A DNA stretch of 64,000 bases, from contig NZ_PHUG01000001.1 of assembly GCF_002813325.1 (NCBI RefSeq), forward strand, positions 434,001-498,000. The letters run 5' to 3'. A program made the translations under genes and the position numbers. The first letter of the stretch is position 1; every line of letters begins with the position of its first letter. Shown here in pieces: positions 25,018 to 34,600 of the stretch. The stretch comes from Janthinobacterium sp. 64 (GTDB taxonomy: Bacteria > Pseudomonadota > Gammaproteobacteria > Burkholderiales > Burkholderiaceae_D). Below the pieces are notes generated by a model, which did no database searches, was not told where the DNA came from, and was given only the letters and a program-made list of their open reading frames with translations.

Positions 25018-26030
25018 GATTCGTACCATTGCGCCAGCGCGCGCCGGCGCTGGGCCTTGCGCAGCAAGCCTTCCGGCATCCAGCGGCCGTGGCTGCTGGC
25101 GGCGCGCATGAGGAAATCGAACCACACGAGGTGCCGGCGCAGCACGCGCTGCAGCCGGTGCGCGGCCGTGGGATTAAAGATGCTGACCCGGTTGAACAGC
25201 TGGCGCGGGTTTTTCTTGACCCATAGCCACGATCCCATTTCCAGCGTCAGCGGCAGGAACACGCGCCCGCTGTAGCTGGTGCCGTTCAGGTACAGATAGT
25301 CCCACAGGTCGCCATGCGTGCGGTATTGCCGGCTTTGCGGCTCGAATACATAGTTGTGGTTGGGGTAGCTCTGGCTGAACAGCTCTTCCAGTGCGCCGAT
25401 CTCGGCCAGGTGTTCGATGGGCACCTTGGTGTGCGCATGGGGAAACCAGATGCGGTCGCGCAAGCCGAAGCCGGAATGGCAATCGAGGGCGATGCTGAAC
25501 TGGCGCGACAGCAGTTCGCGCTCGACGAGGTCGCACACGGCCTGGCTTTCCGCTTCCATCGGTCCCTCCGCCGCGCCGCGGTACCAGGGCAGGCGCGCGC
25601 TGTAGCGCTGGCCACCGAGCATGAACGGCACTTTTTCGCGCGCGCTCAATGGCGCATTGCGCATCAGGTCCACGCCTTGCGGATTGCAGCGCGTGGCTTG
25701 CCACATGCCGCCCGGATTGACCAGCGGCATGAACACGAGGCGCATGCTTTCCAGCTGCTGGTGCAAGGTGGCGTCCCAGCGCAGGCGCGCGATCAGGCTT
25801 TCCAAAAAGGAGAGCAGCACTTGCGTGCCGATGCGTTCGAGGCCGTGGATGCCGCCAAAAAAGCCCAGCACGGGCACGTCGGGGCTGGGATTGCCCATGG
25901 CGATCGAGTACACGGGAAACTCGCGCCCATCCATGGCGATGCTGCAGGGCGCGGCCACTTCCAGGTGGCTGCCGCCCTCGTCGATGAGGCGTTTCAGCAT
26001 GACCAGCTCGGGCAGATTCTTTTCGATCAT
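25014..26030 (-). CDS. M14-family zinc carboxypeptidase
   Basis: A 338-aa metallopeptidase. The zinc ligands are visible: GGIHGLERIG (HxxE) about 60 residues in, and LDCHSGFGLRDRIWFPHAH with the third His ligand. The catalytic Glu is probably in LTLEMGSWLW. FMPLVNPGGMWQATRCNPQGVDLMRN carries the substrate-binding Asn/Arg. There is no signal peptide, so it acts in the cytoplasm, as muropeptide or glutamylated-peptide amidases often do. It is the first of three coupled minus-strand genes with two hydrolases, suggesting joint processing of a peptide or ester compound. Confidence 0.87.
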   Translation of the reverse strand: MIEKNLPELVMLKRLIDEGGSHLEVAAPCSIAMDGREFPVYSIAMGNPSPDVPVLGFFGGIHGLERIGTQVLLSFLESLIARLRWDATLHQQLESMRLVFMPLVNPGGMWQATRCNPQGVDLMRNAPLSAREKVPFMLGGQRYSARLPWYRGAAEGPMEAESQAVCDLVERELLSRQFSIALDCHSGFGLRDRIWFPHAHTKVPIEHLAEIGALEELFSQSYPNHNYVFEPQSRQYRTHGDLWDYLYLNGTSYSGRVFLPLTLEMGSWLWVKKNPRQLFNRVSIFNPTAAHRLQRVLRRHLVWFDFLMRAASSHGRWMPEGLLRKAQRRRALAQWYES

Positions 26031-26121
26031 CAGGCGTCTGAAAGGGAGAGTAGCAGCCAGTGTAGCCGAAATCGCCGCCGCGCCCGACGTCCCGCATGGC
26101 GAAATTTGCGCACGCTGCTGA

Positions 26122-26151
26122 TGTCACGAAGCCGTCATGTTTGCTGTGTAG
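26122..26151 (+). promoter_or_regulatory. Promoter-like element A (TGTCAC-N17-TGTGTAG)
   Basis: TGTCAC (26122-26127), 17-bp spacer, TGTGTAG (26145-26151), 88 bp before the STN gene. The same element with the same spacing and a similar spacer (GTCACGA, 4 bases, GTCA, then TTTGC) occurs before the paralogous cassette at 53593-53622. It is unlike a sigma-70 promoter and suits an ECF sigma factor, perhaps those encoded here. Confidence 0.55.
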
Positions 26152-26239
26152 GCTATTGCAGTTGACGCAAGAATTATTACTTGGCAATACCCCATTTCCA
26201 CGCAGTTCCACCCTCACACGATAGCGACACGATAGCGAT

Positions 26240-26962
26240 ATGACAGGCAGCCCGGCATCCGTGCATGTGCTAGCGCTGGCGGGATACCTGGTACTGCTGG
26301 GTTTCCTGACCGCGGTGGGACCGGTGCGGGCGCAACCGGCCGATGGTCCCGTGCTGCAGTTCGATATCGCCGCGCAAAACCTCGGCGATGCGCTCGACCT
26401 GTACAGCCGCCGCACGGGCATTGCCGTGCTGATGGACCAGCGCTACGCGCAGCGCCAGTCGGCCGCCGTGCGCGGCCCCCATGCGGCGGACGCGGCCCTG
26501 CAAGTTTTGCTGGAAGGCACGGGCCTGCTATCGCGTCTGTCCGATGCGCAAGCCGTCATCGTGTATGCGCCGGCCGCAGCTGAATTGCCGCAAGTCAGCG
26601 TCGTGGCCGCCGCCGATATTCCCGGCGCCACGCAGGGCGGCGGCGACCATGCGGCCTATGTCAGCCGCTTGCAGCACGTGCTGCTGGGACTGCTGTGCCG
26701 CGCGGCGCAGACGCGTCCCGGCGGCTACCGGCTGGCGCTGCAACTGTATCTGAACCGCGCCGGCGTGGTGGACCGCGTGCACCTGCTCGACAGCACGGGT
26801 TTGCGCGCGCGCGACACGGCCATCGCGCGCGTGGTGCTGGGCATGCGCGTGGGCGCCGCGCCGCTGCCCACGATGCCGCAGCCCGTCTCCATCCTGCTGC
26901 TGCCGCAAGGGCCGGGCAGCGAAGTCGATTGCGCCGGTGTGCCGGGTAGAAACGCGCCATGA
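26240..26962 (+). CDS. Periplasmic STN / TonB_C-like signalling protein (VreA-like), cassette 1
   Basis: A 240-aa exported protein with an unusual two-part layout. A signal segment is followed by a secretin/TonB short N-terminal (STN) domain at about residues 38-110 (LQFDIAAQNLGDALDLYSRRTGIAVLMDQRY ... LLEGTGLLSRLSDAQAVIVY). Residues 137-222 have the shape of a TonB C-terminal domain (YVSRLQHVLLGLLCRAAQTRPGGYRLALQLYLNRAGVVDRVHLLDSTG ... PLPTMPQPVSILLLP). There is no plug or barrel. The STN domain of surface-signalling receptors contacts FecR, so this protein probably carries the signal to the FecR next door, as VreA does in the P. aeruginosa PUMA3 system. It overlaps the sigma gene (ATGA). 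Confidence 0.8.
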   Translation: MTGSPASVHVLALAGYLVLLGFLTAVGPVRAQPADGPVLQFDIAAQNLGDALDLYSRRTGIAVLMDQRYAQRQSAAVRGPHAADAALQVLLEGTGLLSRLSDAQAVIVYAPAAAELPQVSVVAAADIPGATQGGGDHAAYVSRLQHVLLGLLCRAAQTRPGGYRLALQLYLNRAGVVDRVHLLDSTGLRARDTAIARVVLGMRVGAAPLPTMPQPVSILLLPQGPGSEVDCAGVPGRNAP

Positions 26963-27534
26963 GCCTGCCCGACCTGCGCACCAAGCTCAAACGCCACCTC
27001 AGTTCGCGCTACGCCGTGCTGCGCTGGCGCCTTGAAAGGGTGGTCGGCTGCAAGCACCATGCGGCCGATGCGCTGCAGGAAACCTGGCTGCGCCTCGAAG
27101 CGATGGTGGCGCCGGGGCCGGCCGCCGCGCCCGTCCACAATCCCGACGCCTATCTGCTGCGCATGGCGGCCAATATCGCCACCGATGCCTACCGCCGCGA
27201 CCGCATCATCGTCACCGAGCGCGAACGCGAAGAGCTGATGCACATGGCCGATGAGGCCGGCGACGACATCAGCGACCCGGCGCGCATCGTCTCGGCGCGG
27301 CTCGACGTGCAGGCGCTCGACTCTGCGCTGGCGGGCCTGTCGCCGCGCCGCCGCGCCATTTTGACCGGCGCCAGGGTCGATGGCTTGCTCAATGAAGAAA
27401 TTGCCGAGCGTTTCGGTATTTCCGTGGCGATGGTGAAGAAAGAATTGCAGGCCGCCATGCAACACTGTAAAACGTGCATGGCCGACGCCGAGGCCGTCCA
27501 GCGCAGCGATGTGTCGGGCCGCCGTAAATATTGA
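26959..27534 (+). CDS. FecI-type ECF sigma factor, cassette 1 (VreI-like)
   Basis: A 191-aa extracytoplasmic-function sigma factor. Region 2 is visible as CKHHAADALQETWLRLE with NPDAYLLRMAANIATDAYRRDR. Region 4 is LDSALAGLSPRRRAILTGARVDGLLNEEIAERFGISVAMVKKELQAAMQHC, whose helix-turn-helix reads the -35 element. It is expected to be held inactive by the FecR protein encoded next. The gene overlaps the STN gene (ATGA) and its TGA overlaps the ATG of fecR. It is a clear paralogue of the sigma at 54407-54949. Confidence 0.93.
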   Translation: MSLPDLRTKLKRHLSSRYAVLRWRLERVVGCKHHAADALQETWLRLEAMVAPGPAAAPVHNPDAYLLRMAANIATDAYRRDRIIVTEREREELMHMADEAGDDISDPARIVSARLDVQALDSALAGLSPRRRAILTGARVDGLLNEEIAERFGISVAMVKKELQAAMQHCKTCMADAEAVQRSDVSGRRKY

Positions 27535-28514
27535 TGAAACTGATGACTGCACCTGACCGCGATCCACGCGACCCTCTAGAACATAGCGACACTGCCATCG
27601 GCCAGCAAGCCGCCGCCTGGTGGGCGCGCCTGCGTTCCGACGATTTCACGCAGGCCGATGCCAAGGCCTTGCGCGCCTGGTGCGCGCGCAGCCCCGAGCA
27701 TGCGCGCGCCTGGCGCGAACTGCAACACCTGTGGCAGGCGCTCGATCCTGCCTTGACCCGCGCCGCCGCGCCACAGCGGGCGAACGTGCTGGCGTTTCCC
27801 CTCCGGCCGGGACGGCGTGCCTTCCTCGGCGGCGCGCTGGCCGCCGGCGTGGCCGTGCTGGCCCTGCGTCCGCCGCTGGGTGCCTGGCCTTCGCTGCAAG
27901 AGTTCGCCGCCGACTACCGCACTGGCACGGGCGAGCAGCGGCAAGTGGCCCTGTCGCAGCAGATGTCAGTGCAGATGAATACGCAGACGCGCATCGATGT
28001 GCGCGCGCCGGAAGCGATCGAACTGCTGGGCGGCGAAGCGGAAATCCTCGCCAGCGGCGCGCGCCAGCCCGTGACGGTGCTGGCGGGGGCGGGGCGCATG
28101 CTGGCGCAGTCGGCCCGCTTCAATGTGCGCCACACGGACGCCGCCGTCTGCGTCACCTGCCTGGCGGGCGCCGTGGAAGTCGTCTGGCAACAGCGGCGCC
28201 AGACTCTCGATGCGGGGCAGCAACTGGTGTACGACGAACGGGGCGTGCAGGCGGCCACGGCCGCACCAAAGGGCGAGGCCAGCGCCTGGCGCACGGGTGC
28301 GCTGTCGTTTGTCGGCAAGCCGCTGGCCGACGTGGTCGATGAAATCAACCGCTACCGGCCCGGCCGCGTGCTGCTGCGCAATGCCGAGCTGGGCCGGCGC
28401 CTGGTGCGCATGCGTTTTTCCATCGGGCAAACCGATGGCGCGCTGGCGATGATACGCGACCTGTACGGCGCGCAAATGACCAGCCTGCCAGGCGGCATCG
28501 TGCTGCTCAGCTGA
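27534..28514 (+). CDS. FecR-type anti-sigma/sigma regulator, cassette 1 (VreR-like)
   Basis: A 326-aa membrane regulator. The N-terminal cytoplasmic sigma-binding region is AAAWWARLRSDDFTQADAKALRAWCARSPEHARAW. A membrane segment follows at about residues 94-112, beginning with the twin-arginine motif RRAFLGG, as in Tat-exported FecR proteins. The periplasmic FecR domain then has TGTGEQRQVALSQQMSVQMNTQTRID, and an STN-like tail starts at PLADVVDEINRYRPGRVLL. The start ATG at 27534 is chosen over TTG 27531; it makes a TGATG overlap with the sigma gene. It probably releases the sigma factor when the STN protein signals. Confidence 0.93.
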   Translation: MKLMTAPDRDPRDPLEHSDTAIGQQAAAWWARLRSDDFTQADAKALRAWCARSPEHARAWRELQHLWQALDPALTRAAAPQRANVLAFPLRPGRRAFLGGALAAGVAVLALRPPLGAWPSLQEFAADYRTGTGEQRQVALSQQMSVQMNTQTRIDVRAPEAIELLGGEAEILASGARQPVTVLAGAGRMLAQSARFNVRHTDAAVCVTCLAGAVEVVWQQRRQTLDAGQQLVYDERGVQAATAAPKGEASAWRTGALSFVGKPLADVVDEINRYRPGRVLLRNAELGRRLVRMRFSIGQTDGALAMIRDLYGAQMTSLPGGIVLLS

Positions 28515-28550
28515 TCCCGTGTTTCCCTTTGGCAGGTTGATTTAAGAATA

Positions 28551-28579
28551 TTTGAAAATATTTTTCAAAAATCATTATC
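28551..28579. promoter_or_regulatory. AT-rich palindrome and Fur-like half-site before the exoprotein gene
   Basis: TTTGAAAA (28551-28558) and TTTTCAAA (28562-28569) form a perfect dyad with a 3-bp centre. They are followed at once by AATCATTATC (28570-28579), which equals one half of the Fur-box consensus; the other half is poor. No T tract follows, so it is not a terminator. It is the only AT-rich stretch of the cassette and lies 91 bp before the exoprotein ATG, so regulation there is plausible. Confidence 0.4.
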
Positions 28580-28669
28580 CCTTCCGCCATCGAGCTACGT
28601 CATGGAGGCATGGACGCCTGCGCCACCGCCAGGCTCCGTTCCCTACTCTCTAGCCAGGAAACCATTGCC

Positions 28670-31600
28670 ATGACCAAGTTTTACACTGCCCAGCGCCCAG
28701 TCCCGAACGTCGACACGGGCGCGCAGCGATCCTCCACGCTGGGCAGCCGCTTGCGGCTCACGCCGCTCGCTTACGCACTGACCACCATGCTGATGGCGGG
28801 CGCCTTCACCACGCCGGCGCGCGCGCAGCAGGCGTTCAGCGGCGGCTGGTTCGCGGCCAAGGGCGCGGCGCAAAACACGGCTTCGACGTCGGGACGCCTG
28901 CCGAATGGCCAGCCGCTGCCGCTGGGCAGCCGTCCCGACGGCCAGCAACAGCAGGCGAACCAGCAGTTGCAGCGTTCGCTCAACAACCTGAACCTGGCCG
29001 CGCGCGCCATCGCCGCGCAGCAAGCATCCCAGGCGCAGGCGCGCCAGGCGGCAGCCGGCGGCGCCAGTGTGCCAAATGGCCTGGCGCAGGGCGGCTTGCA
29101 GGTCGACACCAACAGCCTGACGGCCGGCTGGCTCAATGCCCAGGGTCCCGTGCAGACGGTGGCGAACGGCAAGACGGCCGTGGTGGTGCAGCAGACGGCG
29201 GACAAGGCCATCCTGAACTGGGAAACTTTCAACGTGGGCAAGGACACGACCTTGACCTTCCAGCAGCAAAAGGATTGGGCCGTGCTGAACCGGGTCAACG
29301 ATCCGCTGGCGCGTCCCAGCCAGATCCAGGGCCAGATCAAGGCCGACGGCACGGTGATGCTGGTCAACCGCAACGGTATCGTGTTCAATGGCACGAGCCA
29401 GGTCGACACGCGCAGCCTGGTGGCGGCAGCGGCCCGCATCAGCGATGCGCAATTCCAGAAAAACGGCATCTACAGCCCCGGCACGGCCGGCGCCGCAACG
29501 TTCACCGATGCGGACGGCAAGGTACAGGTGCAGGCGGGTGCGCGCCTGGCCAGCAACGCTCCCAAGGGCAGCACGGAAGGCGGCGGTTACGTGATGCTGC
29601 TGGGTAAAGAGGTGCACAACGGGGGCGAGATCAATACGCCCAAGGGCCAGGCCCTGCTGGCCGCCGGCGACAGTTTTACGATTAAAAAAGGCGTGGGCAC
29701 GGATGGCAATCCGCTGTCGAGCACGCGCGGCAGCGAAGTCACGCCGCAGTTCGCGGCCGGCGGCACGGCGGGCAAGGTTGTCAACACGGGCCTGATACAG
29801 GCGCGTGAAGGCGACATTACCCTGGCGGGCCGCGACGTGCGTCAGGAAGGTGTCGTTCTCGCCACTACCACGGCCGCCACGCGCGGCACCGTGCACCTGA
29901 ACGCCCTGGGCAGCGACGCTGCCGTCACCGTGGGACGCGGCGCCACCACGGCCATCCTCGTCGAAGACGATGGCAAGACGACGGCGCTCGACAGCCAGCG
30001 CGACGCCATGCGCGGCCCGGCCGTGTCGGCGGAGCAGAATATCTCGCTCGTCAACGACCGCCGCGACCAGTCGCGCATCGAGATCGGCAGCGCCGGCACG
30101 GTGGAATTCATCGGTGACTCGCTGACCCTGGCCACGGGCGGCCAGATCGCCGTCAATGCGGCCAGCCGCAGCCTCGTGCGCGATGGCGCCCAGCTTGACG
30201 TGTCCGGCGCCGTGGGCGTCAAGGTGGCCATGGCGGCCAACAATATCGAAATCAATGTGCAGGGCAACGAGCAGCGCGATGCGCCCGTCAACCGCGACGG
30301 CAAGGCCCTGATCAACAACAGCATCTGGGTCGACCGCCGCAAACTCGTGTTCGTACCGAAGGGCACGAACGGCTACGACAGCGACCGCTGGTACACGGCC
30401 GGCGGCTTGCTGGAAGTGGCCGGTTATCTGGGCACGCAGGGTCACTCCGTCAGCGAATGGATGGCGCAGGGCGGCACGGTCAGCTTCGGCGGCAAGGATG
30501 TCGTCACGCAGGCCGGCTCCGGCATCAATCTGTCGGGCGGCACCCTCGACGTGCAGACGGGCGCGCTGCGCCAGACCTGGCTGAAAGGCGCGGACGGCAA
30601 GCTGTACGAAGCGGGCAGCGCGCCGGCCGACCTGGCCTATCTTGGCGTGTACAAGGGTTACGAGGAAGAACACGCGCGCTGGGGCAAGGATGCCAGCGCG
30701 TTTTACGCCAGTCCCTTGATCGCCGCGCAAAAACGCCTGGAAAACGGCTACACGGTGGGCCGCGACGCGGGCAAGCTGGTCATCGCCACGGGGTCGGCCG
30801 TGCTGGAAGGGGCGATTGCTGGCGAGGTCTTCCAGGGCGAGCGCCAGACGCAGACACCGCAAGCGCTGCTCGACGGCTACCAGCAGTCGCAGCTGGCGGC
30901 CGCGCAGCGGGGTCAATTGATCGTCGGCCAGTACCAGCCGATGTTCGACAAGCGCACGGGCGTGCTGCAGCATGCGCTGTCGGCCGTCATGGACGAGGTG
31001 CGCCTGACGCGCGTGCAGGACGGCATCGCCGCCGGCCTCGGCGTGACTGGCGCGCTGGACGCTGAACGCGAGGGCAGGCTGCTGCTCGACACCAATTTAC
31101 TGAACAGCCAGCAACTGGGCGCCATCCGCCTCGCCGCCAAGGGCGCGATCACCGTCGACAGCGCGCTGCAAGTGGCCGACGGCGGCAACATCACCCTGTT
31201 CGGCAATGACGTGGCCATCAACAGCAGCTTGCGCAGCCATGGCGGCAGCATCCTGGCCGGCAATGTGCTGAACCAGATCGGCGCGCTGGGCATGTTGGAC
31301 ACCGTCGTCAACCCGGGCGGGCCTGCGGGCAAGCTGCTGCTGGCCGATGGCGTGACCCTCGATACCAGCGGTCTGCTCAGCAGCGTGCTGCGCGACCCGC
31401 TGGCCGCCGCCGGCCTGCCGTACCTGAACGGCGGCACGGTATCGTTGCGCGCGTTTGGCGACGTGCGCATCGGCAATGGCAGCCTGATCGACGTGACCTC
31501 GGGCGCGGCCATCCTGTCGCAGGCGAAACAGCAGGGCGGCAAGGGCGGCAACGTGGCCCTGGCCAGCTATGGGCCGGAAGCCGACCTGGTGCTGGGCGAG

Positions 31601-34600
31601 GGCGCACAAGTGCGCGGCCACGGCGTGGCCGGTGGCGGCAAGCTGGAATTGCAGGCGAACCAGATCGTGATCGGCCACATGGAAAAACCCGGGGCAGGCA
31701 CCCTGCAGCTGGGCGGCGACTTCTTCGACAAGGGTTTTTCCAGCTACAGCCTGCTCGGCAAGCAGGGCGTGACGGTGGCGGACGGCACGCAGGTCGACGT
31801 GCGCATGCCCGTGCTGCGCGTGGTGGACAATGAAAAACTGGCGCTGTGGACGCCGGAACAGTTTACGGAAAACGCGCTCAAGGGCACCTTGACTCAGCGC
31901 AAGGGCGCCAGCCTGGCCCTGCAGGTGGGCGACGTGCAGTCCGATGCGGCCGACATGGCCAGCGCCGAGCTGCTGGTCGGCAAGGGCGCCGTGGTGAATG
32001 TCGATGCGGGCCAGTCCATCAAACTGGCCAGCGTGGGCCAGCTGACGGTGGAAGGGCGGCTGAACGCCTGGGGCGGCAAGATCAGCCTCGGCGGCGTGGG
32101 CGTTGCCGTGAATGTGTCCGAAGCGGTGGAAGCGGCCGGCCATGGCCGTTCCCTGTGGATAGGCGAAACCGCCGTGCTCGACGTGGCCTCGCGCGCCGTC
32201 ACGGCCACGGACGTGCAGGGCCGGCGCTACGGCAAGGTGATCGATGGCGGCAGCATCGTCATCGGCGGCGAGATCGACCATGCGCAGGGCAGCACGTCGG
32301 CGGCCAGCCTGTTCGTCGTCGTGCGCGACGGCGCCGTGCTCGACGCTTCCGGCGCGCACGCGGTGCTCGATGTGAACGGCGCGGCCATCGACGTGGCCAG
32401 CGCGGGCGGCAGCATCGCGCTGGCGTCGAACAATGGCTTGTACCTGGACGGCCAGCTGCTGGCCCGGGCGGGCGGCGCGGGCGCGGCGGGCGGCAGCCTG
32501 TCCGTGGCCACGGGCACCCCCGTCTACCTGAAAGTGCTGGCCACGGACAAGGTGCTGCAGGGACGCCAGCTGGCGCTGACGCAGCGCCAGGGCGCCAGCG
32601 ACCTGGCTGAACACGTGAGCGCACGGGACGCGGCGGCAACGCTGCAGTACGGCCACGGGCGTTTTTCCGTCGAGCAAGTGGAAGCGGGCGGCTTCGGCAG
32701 CCTGGCCCTGCTGGGCGCCGCCTCCTTCGATGGCGACGTGTCGCTGCATCTGCAGCAAAGCTTCCAGCTGTACGGCGCGCCCGTGCTGACACCAGGCAGC
32801 AAGCCCGGCGCGAAGGTCAGCGTTACGGCGCCGTACGTGCGCCTGGCCAGCATCAAGCCGGCCGGCAAGGATTTCTATGTCACGCCAGGCACGGCCGGGG
32901 AGTCGCCGATGGCTGGCCAGGTCAGCATCGCGGGCGACCTGATCGACGTGCGTGGCCTCGTCAATATCGTTGCCGACGACGTGCGCCTGAGCAGCCGCGG
33001 CGACTTGCGTTTCCTGCTGTCCCCGCTGGGCTGGGGCGGCGCGGAGGCGACGACGGTGCTGTCCTCGCCGGGCGACATGACCCTTGCTGCGGCCCAGCTG
33101 TACCCGGACACGGGCGCCGGCGCCGCCGTACGCGTCGGTTATGGCCGCACGGATGGAAAGTTCGGCTACGATCCGGCGCGCAGCCTGCGCATCGCCCGCA
33201 CGACGGATAGCCTGCCGGCCATGCCGTATTCCGCCTTCGGCTCGCTGGAACTGGAGGCCGCGCATATCGAGCAGGGCGGCGTGGTGCGCGCACCGCTGGG
33301 GCGCCTGGCCATCGGCGCGGCCCGCTATGAAAATGACAAGAGCCTGAGCGTCAATCTGCTGGCCAACAGCATCAGCTCCGTCAGCGGCGCCGGCCTGGTC
33401 ATGCCGTATGGCGGCACCGTCGATGGCCAGAGCTGGAACGTGGACGGCAAGCTGGCCACCTTCATGGGCGTGGGCGGCTTCAATGCGCAGGGCGGCTTGC
33501 GCGTCGGCGTGGAAATGGCCGGCGTGGCCGTGCAGGTGCAGCCGGGCGCACTGCTCGACCTGTCGGGCGGCGGCGAACTGACGGGCGCCGGCTTCATCGC
33601 GGGCCGCGGCGGTTCCACCGATGCGCGCTATCATCCGCTGGCGCAAGTGAATGCGAACGGCGGTTTCATCCTGCCGGGCCTGGCGACGAATCCCGTGTAC
33701 GCCATCGTGCCCGGTGTGCAGGCGCCGCAAGCGCCTTCGGGCGCCGCCGATGCGGCCATCGGCCGGCAGGTGACGATAGGCAACGGCGTGCCTGGCCTGG
33801 CGGCCGGCACCTATACCCTGATGCCGTCGACCTACGCCCTGCTGCCGGGCGCCTTCCGCGTGGAACTGAACGGCCTGGCGGGGCAGGGCAGCGCCGGTAC
33901 GCTGGCGCAGCCGCTGCGCAACGGTTCCTGGGCCGCGCCCGGCACCTTGTCGATCGCCGGCACGGACATCCGCGCGCCGCTGGCCAGCCAGCTGATCATC
34001 ACGCCGGCCAAGGTCGTGCGCACGTATTCCCAGTACAACGAAATGGGTTATGCCGCGTTTGCCCTGGCCGATGCGCAAACGCGGGGCATTCCCCGCGCGA
34101 TGCTGCCGGCCGATGCGAAAACGCTCAAGCTGAACCTGGCGCCCGGCGGCGGCCTGGAGACGTTCCAGTTCCACGGCACGGGCAAGTTCGGCGCGGCCGA
34201 GGGCGGCTATGGCGGCACCGTGGTGCTGATGTCGAGCAATACCTCCGCTGGCGAGATCGAGCTCCTCGCCGATGGCGCGCCGGCCAGCGGTGACGCGAAA
34301 CAGGTCAGCATACGCGCTTCCAGCCTGAACAATATCGGCGCGGCCCGCATCGTGGTGGGCAATGCGCCCACGGTGGAATATGGCCAGGGCGGCAATTACG
34401 TGAACTTCGGCGTCCAGTCGGCGCGCGCCATCTACCTGCGCGCCGGCGCCGTCCTGTCGGCGCCCGAAGTATTCCTCGTCGCCCAGGATCCGGGCAATTC
34501 TGAACTGGGCGACGGCGTGATCGATATCGCGCCCGGCGCCGGCATCAACACCCTGGGACGCGGCAAGGCCGCGTACGACGCCAATGATGGCTTTATCTAC

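Noticed and set aside
28551..28569. Terminator between fecR and the exoprotein
   Set aside because: The stem is A/T only and no T tract follows, so it cannot work as a normal intrinsic terminator.
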